DNA from: Cryptomeria japonica
Lineage: Eukaryota; Streptophyta; Pinopsida; Cupressales; Cupressaceae
Direction of reading: 5' to 3'
DNA: 64,000 nucleotides
Assembly (NCBI RefSeq): GCF_030272615.1
Contig: NC_081408.1
Coordinates: forward strand, 202,640,341 to 202,704,340
Made by a program: the position numbers and the translations under genes. Below are positions 56,436-64,000 of this stretch, piece after piece; the first letter of the stretch is position 1, and each line of letters begins with the position of its first letter. Below the pieces are notes generated by a model, which did not search any database, was not told where the DNA came from, and saw only the letters and a program-made list of their open reading frames with translations.

Positions 56436-57875
56436 CTAGTCTAGCACGTCATCTACCCCCCGATCTTGCTGATCAATATTTCGGGAAGGTAGGAAACACG
56501 CTAGAGGAGGAACATCCAACACAGCAGATGGAGCTATCACAAGATCCAAACAAGGGCTATGTTCATGTTCCGAGCCACGTTGTTCTTGTCTAGGAGCTAG
56601 GATAAGTGCTTTAGAAAATTAGTTAGATAAATGGTTATCAACATCAACATATTCATATTCACTATCAGAATGAACAGGAGTAACATTTTCATCATGAATA
56701 ACATTTTCATCTATATCATCATCAAGATTTATAAAAATAGGATCTTTAACTCGCACAGGATCAAGACCATCATGCATCTTATTTTTAGGAGATTTTGGCT
56801 CAATTTTTGGCTGAGGAGAAAATGGAATAATATTAGCTGAAGGTGTTTTTGGGGATTGCAAAGTTTGAGAAGCAGCTGCCAGAGCTCTAAGACGATGCTT
56901 TCATCGGTGTTCATGTGCAGAACGATTTCATCTAGTCTTAGTAGGAAGTTGCAAAGATTGAGGAGGAGGAATGTTCTCATCCTTATCACTTGGGTATTTA
57001 GGTTGTGGTCTCTTAGGTTGAATAATAGGAGAAGAGGAAGGTCTCTTCTCTCCATAAGAGGAAGGAGGAGGAACTGCTCCATATAAGGGAGGAATATTTG
57101 GTTTAGGAAGGAGACCAAGTCCATCATGATGAGGAGGGATAGGTCTACTTTTAGGAAGTTTATTAGATATAGGCATAGTCACATTCATAGGAATGGGTTG
57201 GGAATCTTCTTGAGGAAAGACATTAGTTTTATCTTTCAAAGGAAGAACTTCCTTCTCAAGAACGATAGGAATGTCAAGTTTGGGTGTTCTAGGTTCACTT
57301 AGAGATAAGATCATATCTTTTTTCCACTTTTGATAAGATTTGAAAAGATGATCACTTCGCGGAGGAAGAGATTGGAATTGTTTAGGCCAAAAGTAATCAA
57401 TAGGAACACTAGAAGTTCTTTCAGTTGGTTTAAAGAGACTATGATTGATAGTAACAACTTCACCATTATGGGGAAATTTCAAACACTTGTGAATAGGAGA
57501 AGCAATAGCTTTCATGGAAGATAGCCAAGGATAGCCTAGCTTCACACGAAATTGTTCGGATGATGGAATAATAGCAAAGTCCACATCAAGGGATTTGTTA
57601 TGGACCTCAATAGGTAATGTAATAGAACCAATTGCAGGAGAAGAAAATGCATCAAATAGTTTCACAACCACATTTGTTTCGTCATAGATCACTTGATTCA
57701 ATTGCAAAGTAAAAAGAAATTCTTCAGTAATGATATTAACCATACAAGAAGGATCAATAAGAACTCCACGGCAAGGTGTATTCTTGACTTTTGCAACTAT
57801 ATATAAAGGACCATCAGGTGCCCTGATAGTTTCACTAGAATCAAAGGTGATGGAAAGTTCATTAGGGATTTTCTG
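56436..57875 (-). pseudogene. Protease-like region and C-terminal tail of M
   Basis: Same frame as gag, after one TAG (57876-57878). First about 45 codons lead to VLIDPSCMVNIITEEFLF, the position of a retropepsin active site but reading Asp-Pro-Ser rather than Asp-Thr/Ser-Gly. Downstream VKLGYPWLSSMKAI matches the late (L)GxPWL protease motif. A proline-rich stretch with VLEKEVLPLK and SSYGEKRPSSSP follows. Further stops: TGA at about 56926 and 56902, and TAA at 56619; beyond each the frame stays open to TAG at 56436. The lost active-site Gly makes protease activity doubtful. Confidence 0.7.
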
Positions 57876-59879
57876 CTACTCTACAAAGTTAATCACATTC
57901 GGAGTCATAGACATAAGATCATCAGGTGAGACAGAGGAATCAGTAGTATCAATCACATTAGAGGTATGAGAAGGCAATGGATCAGTAAAAATCTGAAGAT
58001 TTTGGTTAGAAGGAGCTACAGATGTGTTGCCTTTATCATTCACTCCAGAAACAGAGATAGTATTATTATCAAACAAATCTTGAATTTTACCCTTTAAAGC
58101 AAAACATTTTTCAGTATCATGCCCAGGATGACGATGAAATTGACAAAAAGATTTGTTATCAAAATAGGGTGAATTAATCTTTACAGGATATTTTTGTTTT
58201 ATAGGAGGAAGAGTAAGCACATTTTGTTCCAATAACTTATTCATAATACTATGCAATGATTCATTCAAAGGAGTGAACTTTCTTTCTTTCTTGAAAAACT
58301 TAGAAATAGGAGGCACACCTGATGCTGCATTCACATTGTTGTTGATGATGTTTTCATTGAATTTAATTGACTCTCTGTTCGGTTTAAACTTCCCAAATGG
58401 TTGTTGACTACTATCACCCTTATCACTCGGAGCCATAGGATTTGCTTGTTCCATTTGACTCACAGTCAGTTGATAATTGTGAAGAGTTGCGCACAATTGT
58501 TGGAAAGAAGTAAACTCAGGAAACAGGAGTTTTTCTCTAATATCTTTTTGTAAATTAGAAATAAAGATTCTTTGAATATCATTGTCAAGCACTGGAAAAG
58601 AAATTTGAGCATACAAATGCTTATATCTACCAATGAAATCAGTCACTTTTTCTTTAACACCTTGTTTACAATGCATTAAATCAATCAAAGTAACTTTAGG
58701 ACTTATATTGTTTTGAAATTGTTGAATGAAAGCATTTGCAAGTTGTTCAAAAGAAGTAATAGAATAAGAAGGCAACAAGCAATACCATTGTAGGGCTTTA
58801 TCTCTTAATGTTCTAGTAAACAGTTTTGCAAGCAACCTTTGGTCATAAGCAAAATCAGTGCATATTGTTTGAAAGGTCTTAACATGTGTTAGAGGATCAC
58901 CCTTACCATTATAAAGCTCCAAATGCAGAATTTCAACATGTTTAGGGGGAATAGCTCGAACAATGTCAAGAGAAAGTGGGCTCGCAACATCAAATGTGGG
59001 CACACTAAACTTAGATTGATTCATAGAGGCAATTTGTTGCTGTAAAGAAGAGACAGTTTGTGCAAGATTGTTAATGGTCGCTTCAATCGAAGAGTTCATA
59101 TTAGACGTGTTAGATTGTGATGGAGGTGTTATGTTATTGAAAGAAGGTAGAGAGTAAGGTGGTGGGACACTATGATAGTTAGTCATAGGAGATGATTGGA
59201 AAGGAGGAACACTACAAGGAGGAATGGAAGGGTTAAATGAATTGCCCCCTTGCGTCATGTTTATTTGTGAAGATGTAATAAGAACACTCATTGAAGGAAT
59301 GAATGAAGAAGTTGGATTGAATGAAGGAAGAGGGTTGATTGAAGAAGAGGGATTGCCCCCATTACTGGTGATCATAGGAGGAATGTCTTGTATTGAAGTA
59401 GTCATTATGTTTGATGTAAAAGTAGGTATACTAGCAATAGAAGTTGTCAAAGGAATAGAATGATTAACTTGAGTAGGAGGTTGTGTATAACCTAAGGTTT
59501 CGGCACAACTCTTCATAGGAATCACATTCAAATCCACAATGTGTGCAATACCATGCAAAATATCAATTCCATTCTTATCACTTTGAACCATACCTTTTAG
59601 ACCCTCAATTAATGAAAGAGCTTGACTATCGGGGTATTCCTGAGACATCCATTGTCGAAAATCATCAAATTGGTTATCCAATTTTGAAAGTTGTTCTACA
59701 GAAACCTCATGGAGAGCTTCTTCATCATTAAGAGGATTAGAGGAATTACCCATGTCCTCGTTAAAAAGGCCATTCAAATTAGGTTCCATCTCCTCAGTAA
59801 TTACACCTTGGAAAGACTTAATTCTAAGGCTTCGTCTAACGGGAATAGTGTAAGTAGGGCTTATTGTTGTAAAACTCAT
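57876..59879 (-). CDS. Gypsy-type gag of M, 667 codons intact
   Basis: Uninterrupted frame from ATG 59879 (MSFTTISPTYTIPVRRSLRI) to TAG 57876. An acidic N-terminus is followed by a long Ser/Pro/Asn-rich, glycine-poor stretch (about residues 150-270), then a short coiled coil (ATINNLAQTVSSLQQQIASM). The retrotransposon gag core is next (ELYNGKGDPLTHVKTFQTIC, DKALQWYCLLP, FEQLANAFIQQFQ, KVTDFIGRYKHLYAQI). A C..H..H..C zinc-binding motif (C579, H582, H586, C591; CQFHRHPGHDTEKC) is typical of Tat-like gags. It likely forms particles that would need RT and integrase from another element. The only long intact coding frame in the window. Confidence 0.85.
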   Translation of the reverse strand: MSFTTISPTYTIPVRRSLRIKSFQGVITEEMEPNLNGLFNEDMGNSSNPLNDEEALHEVSVEQLSKLDNQFDDFRQWMSQEYPDSQALSLIEGLKGMVQSDKNGIDILHGIAHIVDLNVIPMKSCAETLGYTQPPTQVNHSIPLTTSIASIPTFTSNIMTTSIQDIPPMITSNGGNPSSSINPLPSFNPTSSFIPSMSVLITSSQINMTQGGNSFNPSIPPCSVPPFQSSPMTNYHSVPPPYSLPSFNNITPPSQSNTSNMNSSIEATINNLAQTVSSLQQQIASMNQSKFSVPTFDVASPLSLDIVRAIPPKHVEILHLELYNGKGDPLTHVKTFQTICTDFAYDQRLLAKLFTRTLRDKALQWYCLLPSYSITSFEQLANAFIQQFQNNISPKVTLIDLMHCKQGVKEKVTDFIGRYKHLYAQISFPVLDNDIQRIFISNLQKDIREKLLFPEFTSFQQLCATLHNYQLTVSQMEQANPMAPSDKGDSSQQPFGKFKPNRESIKFNENIINNNVNAASGVPPISKFFKKERKFTPLNESLHSIMNKLLEQNVLTLPPIKQKYPVKINSPYFDNKSFCQFHRHPGHDTEKCFALKGKIQDLFDNNTISVSGVNDKGNTSVAPSNQNLQIFTDPLPSHTSNVIDTTDSSVSPDDLMSMTPNVINFVE

Positions 59880-61045
59880 GCACTAAAGAAAGAGAGAAGA
59901 TTTTGAACTTTAGAGGTAGCGAATTTCAATAAAATCAGCCAATCTCCTAGATTTAAGCTATTAAATGCAATCAGGACAATCTCCCAAAATTTCAGAAAAA
60001 ATGTCTGGGACCGTGGCGAACGGAGTGCACACGGTCCTCGCAACTTTTTTCAAAATTTTCAGGGATGAAAGTTATGATGATTTTAAAGCTAATCTGAAAA
60101 AATTGAGTGATTTTAAGATCTGTAGATAGGCCAAATTAAAGTTGCAATCTCAAAATTGAACCCTACCAAGATTGTTGAAAAATGTAAAATTTGAATTTTG
60201 AAAAAGAGGGGGAAACTGAAATTTTGAATTTTATGATTTTAGAAGGAATACTGAAAGCAATGTAGGCTTCGAATTTTAAAAGTTGACTCGATTTCATGCA
60301 AAATTCGAATTTTGAAAATGGAAATCAAGGTTGTTGCAATTAAACACTTAATTTCAAAAGTCACAAATTGCAAAAATTTGAATAAAACACTGAAATTTCG
60401 AATGAATGCTAACACACTTTTCAGATTTAGGACTGTAAGAAACACAATTTTGATATGAATTTCAATTTAACCAATTTTTGAATGATTAGAAGCCTCAATC
60501 CAAGCAATCGCTGGACCAACTTTGACTTTAATTTTGAAAGTGTTAAAATTGATAAAATCAGCCAAAATTCTGGATTTTAGCAGAAAAATACAGTAAGATC
60601 TAGCTCCCGAAAATTTCAAAAAAATGTCAGGGACGATGGCGCTCGGGGTGCACACGGTCCTCACAACTTTTTTCCAAATTTTTAGGGATGAAAGATATTG
60701 TGATTTTATTGCGGAATCCAAAGTTACAACTGATTTGGAGGTGTTTTGATTAGTGAAATTATCAGTCAAAGGTTGAATCAAGAAGGTCTTAAAAATTAGG
60801 GTTTTGACATTTAACCACTTAATTTTCAGAATTAAAGCACAAATATGAATTGACAATTTGCAATAGAAAGGTAGATTTGAAACAAGCATTAACAATTAAA
60901 CATTTCACAAGCTTAATTACTAAAAAGAAAATTTTAGGGTTTTTATGCAATTAACCTCTAAAATTTGCAAAAGATCAAACATGAAAAAAATAATTAAGGA
61001 AGCAAATTTTCAGATCTAACCATGAATAATCAGAATGAGGATGTT
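59880..61045 (-). other. Leader of M with two copies of a repeated block
   Basis: AT-rich non-coding leader between PBS and gag. Two related blocks of about 150 bp (about 59932-60085 and 60562-60715) each include a GGAC..GTGCACACGGTCC module (60007-60037 and 60630-60660). A third and fourth version of the module lie in the LTRs. Confidence 0.7.
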
Positions 61046-61064
61046 CATGTCAGGTTCACCAAAA
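61046..61064 (-). promoter_or_regulatory. Putative primer binding site of M
   Basis: Minus strand TTTTGGTGAACCTGACATG directly follows the LTR end CTTTACA. The position and TGG start fit a PBS, but it is not the initiator tRNA-Met type of the other elements; I cannot name the tRNA. Confidence 0.5.
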
Positions 61065-62196
61065 TGTAAAGTGGAAAAAATTGAACCCTAGTCGTTCTCC
61101 CCTCCCCAACTCCAAGGAGAGAGAAGGGAGAGTCACTAGGGTTGATGGTTTTCACTTAGGGGAGACTTTACATTCAAAAGAGGGGTTGAAACCCACAAGA
61201 TCCAATCTCACACAATGCAAGATTGGATTCTATATGAGTTTCAAGGGTTAAGACATCAAGGATACCCTCTTTTGTAAAGAATGTAGATAGAAAGATTAAA
61301 CTAGGAATACATGTAAAGTAGGAAAGATTCACTTATAAACAGAGATAGGGATATGGGATGAAGCTGCGGACCTGGAATTAGCAGTAAAATGTCGAGACAG
61401 TGCTATTCTGCAAATTTGAATGAAAGTTGACGGGACGATGGTGCCCGATGTGCACACAGTCCTCCAAAAAATCCACGAAACGAAGGGGGATCTATTCGTC
61501 TCTGCACAAGGATTCCAGATCTTCAATTACAGTTGCATACCTGCAACCTTGTTGTAAGAATGTTTGTATTCTTACATGCGAAGGTGTAATGTATGTAGTA
61601 TGTTGTATGTTGTATGTGATCTCCTCTTCAATGGTTGAATCCTTGTCTTGAATGCAACACTTAGCCTTGAATGGAGACTTAGAATGCTCAATTGCTTCAA
61701 GGAATGCTTGAATGCTTGAATGTTCGAATGTTCGAATATCATTTTCGCGTCTTGCTCTTGCTTATTTCCTTTTTTCAACCTCCTCAAATGGGAGAGGAAA
61801 TGTAGTCTATATACTTGTCAATTAGGGCTGATAGACTGATTTTCCCAACCTTAGGCCGACCAGGAAACATTATTTTCCAATTTGCAAACTTAAAGACCCG
61901 AAGCCCCATAAGAGACCGGGCCGAAAATAGGGCCAGGGACTAGGGTGCTGGGCACCATGGTCCTGGGGGACCAGGGCGCAGGGTGCCCTAGTCCTGAAGG
62001 ACCAAGGCGCTGGGTGCCATGGTCCCACCTCCAAGGACAGCAGGGTGCAAGGAGGATCAGGCCAGGGTGCTGAAAAATGTAATTTTTGATGTCATGAACA
62101 AGTTTCGGGGTCTCCATTCACGTTCCATGTTGCATCACCATCGTGAAGAACCAAATGCGGTCGAAATTGCAAGTGTCACAATTTTAGGACACTACA
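61065..62196 (-). repeat. 5' LTR of M (right copy)
   Basis: Plus strand TGTAAAGTGG..GACACTACA; same length as the left copy. Differences seen are mostly C/T and G/A changes. On the minus strand the promoter region reads AGTATATAGACTAC (TATA with one change). Confidence 0.92.
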
Positions 62197-62881
62197 GTTT
62201 CAATATTTTAGAGTAATCCTAGAGAAAATCATGAGTCAACAGTAAAAAGGATTTCCAGTACTTGCAAGGTACTACAAATCTTGGCTTATGGTATCCTAGA
62301 GATGAAAACTTTGAATTATGTGCATACACAGATGCAAATTGGACATGAGATGTGGATGACAGAAAAAGCACCACAGGCAGAGCATTTTTTCTTGGAAGCA
62401 AATTAATTTCTTGGTTGGGTAAGAAACAAAGTTGTACATCTTGATCAACAGCAGAATCAGAATATGTTGTAGCAACAACTAATTGTACAAAGGTATTATG
62501 GCTTAAGCAAATGTTGAAGGACATAAAGGTAAAATACAAGGAACCAATAACTATCTATTGTGACAACACTACAGCAATTGATATATCTAAGAATCCAGTA
62601 CTACATTCTAGAACTAAACATGTTTCTATCAAATTGAATTTTCTGAAAGAGAATGTTGAAGCAAAAGAAGTAAAACTGGTTTATGTGAATACTAAAGAGC
62701 AAATTGCAGATATTTTCACTAAACCTCTGCCTAAGGAGACCTTTGAATATCTTAGAGATCAGCTTAGGGTCATACCCCCATCAGTAGAGACTCAGAAAGT
62801 TGATGATTTTCATCAACTAGCAGAACTAATAGAGAAATCTTTTACTCCAGCGTTGATGAGGAAAGCTACTTCTCAGGGGGA
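62197..62881 (+). pseudogene. Copia RNase H of L (after insertion M)
   Basis: Resumes with GTTTC and AATATTTTAGAGTAATCC, matching A at 3175-3195. The first RNase H block (CAYTDANWT region, about 62316-62350) is split by a frameshift. Frame 62511-62881: IYCDNTTAIDISKNPVLHSR, HVSIKLNFLKENVEAKEVKL, TKEQIADIFTKPLPKETFEY, then a tail of about 40 residues ending at TAG 62883. Close to the A copy. Confidence 0.88.
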
Positions 62882-63166
62882 GTAGCTGGCAGACTAAATT
62901 GGTTGGTATATTGTATTTGAATGTGGATTTTGTGTTGGCTTTGGAATTTGATGTCAAAGGGGGAGAGATTGATATGGAAAAACACATGTTGGAAAAACAC
63001 AAGGAAAACACATGTTACTCTCAGGGGGAGAGATTGTTACTTTGGAAAGATTGATTCTGAATTTTGATTTCTGGAAGATTATTGGTTTATTGGTATTTGG
63101 CATTTCTGTTTTGGCACTTTGATGGTTTTTCCATCTTGTGTTGCCATCAATGCCAAAGGGGGAGAT
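62882..63166 (+). promoter_or_regulatory. 3' untranslated region and PPT of L
   Basis: Four GGGGGAG purine tracts (about 62875, 62957, 63015 and the final one at 63156-63164). GTGTTGCCATCAATG (63138-63152) and CATTGATATCAACAC (63192-63206, inside the LTR) pair at 13 of 15 around the last tract. Confidence 0.7.
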
Positions 63167-64000
63167 TGTTGGTATTTTGGTATGGTTTTGTCATTGATAT
63201 CAACACCTATCAACACTTATCAACTCTAGCATCTTGGAGGATCAGGAGTGTTCACTAGCAAGCAAGTCACTTGTGCATAGTCACCGGTATCTGGTACACC
63301 GATAGGATATATTATTCACTGACACTTGTAATGACATGGAAAGGTTATGTCAAAGACATCATTTGGACACCTTGTCTTGGAGATTTGTTCATTGGCATAT
63401 TCATATTTGCATATTTGCTGTTACCAGCAAATAGGTCCAGGTTTCGTACCGGCAGGCTTATTTGTTCCAGACCAGCATGACACACTTTGGAGATGATTTT
63501 GTTGTTATTGTAAATACATTAAGCCGACATGTTGAATCAGATATTGCATCAGTTATTGATTTACTTGTGATTGTTTTATTGTAATATCTTTTAGAGCCGA
63601 CCTACTAAAATTGGTCTTAAGTTATGGTATATATGTAAGATCTTATTTGTAAGATCGATATGTGATAGGGATAAGGAATTGTAAGAAGGTATATGCAAGA
63701 ATAAGAAGAGATATACACACAAACATCATTTGAAGGTGAAGCAAGGTATTTGTAAAGACATTCAAAACTACACCAGTACTGAATCCAGCATATGAAGATG
63801 TTATTTTGAGTAGTACATTCTTATTGGATTTAACCATCCAATTGTAGTCAATGTGACTCCTATTTGTGTTTGAGCAGTGCGCTCTAGGCACTTGGCCTTT
63901 TTGCATGTGCAGACCCCATTTGTATACACATCTTATTTATAGTAGTATCATCTGATTGTGGGTAAGGCTTTGCACCATGGTTTTTCCCCTTACAGGATTT
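63167..64000 (+). repeat. 3' LTR of L, partial
   Basis: Starts TGTTGGTATTTTGG after AAAGGGGGAGAT; collinear with 50057 onward; the window ends inside it at the U5-like CCATGGTTTTTCCCC region. Confidence 0.9.

Larger units (their letters stand above)
54565..62196 (-). mobile_element. Non-autonomous gypsy element M (gag-protease only)
   Basis: TSD GTTTC at 54560-54564 and 62197-62201. LTRs 54565-55696 and 61065-62196, both 1132 bp and offset by exactly 6500 bp. Coding strand is minus: gag at 59879, PPT AGTGGGGGCTAAA (minus strand) next to 55697. No RT, RNase H or integrase. This fits the terminal-repeat elements with only a GAG domain known from plants. Confidence 0.9.
50057..64000 (+). mobile_element. 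Ty1/copia element L, interrupted by M, right end cut by window
   Basis: 5' LTR 50057-51008, PBS 51009-51023, gag, protease, integrase, RT (to 54564), insertion M (54565-62196) with TSD GTTTC, RNase H (62202-62881), PPT, and the first 834 bp of the 3' LTR from 63167. Same family as A. Confidence 0.9.

Noticed and set aside
58000-59900. Plus-strand frames opposite the M gag (for example 59224-59463)
   Set aside because: Shadows of the intact minus-strand gag.

Overview
This is eukaryotic, almost certainly plant, nuclear DNA made almost entirely of nested LTR retrotransposons. The evidence is Ty1/copia and Ty3/gypsy polyproteins of plant type, LTRs that start TG and end CA, primer binding sites complementary to plant initiator tRNA-Met (TGGTATCAGAGC), purine tracts of the type AAAGGGGGAGATT, and clean 5-bp target duplications. 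AT-rich sequence, long old LTRs and deep nesting suggest a large repeat-rich genome; a gymnosperm is plausible but not shown. I found no host gene, tRNA, rRNA or CRISPR array.

Layout (letters are my own names). 1-2720 (+): 3' half of a large extra ORF of unknown function (K1) and its tail. 2721-5192 (+): 3' part of copia element A with its LTR, abutting 5193-9795 (-): copia element C (RT, integrase, protease, gag, LTR). 9798-28404 (+): gag-only element G, whose 3' LTR is split by element E (12090-26564, +; gag with four zinc knuckles plus an extra ORF, no pol). E is itself split by chromovirus F (17845-25733, +; gypsy, TSD TGTTG). 28405-34350 (-): copia element H. 34351-37446 (+): degraded gypsy pol of Tat/Athila type (I), then an untranslated region with diverged repeats, then a second large extra ORF (K, from 38725). 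K is split after 81 bp by a complete copia element J (38806-46483, -; TSD TGGTT) and resumes at 46484-49903. 50057-64000 (+): copia element L, split within its RT/RNase H region by M (54565-62196, -; TSD GTTTC), a gag-protease-only gypsy element with two 1132-bp LTRs.

The deepest visible nest is F in E in G, with G abutting H/C. J in K and M in L are further independent events. The three interruptions with exact TSDs (F, J, M) can be removed on paper to give a continuous host sequence.

Of most interest: (1) a family of roughly 1000-1200-codon extra ORFs of unknown function (K, K1 and an architecturally similar one in E); (2) an inverted repeat that brackets the polypurine tract and LTR start in several different elements; (3) repeated hairpin-like modules in M and a 42-bp near-perfect palindrome in both LTRs of F; (4) a gag-TAG-protease arrangement in M. 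All function is read from motifs seen in the translated sequence; no searches were run.
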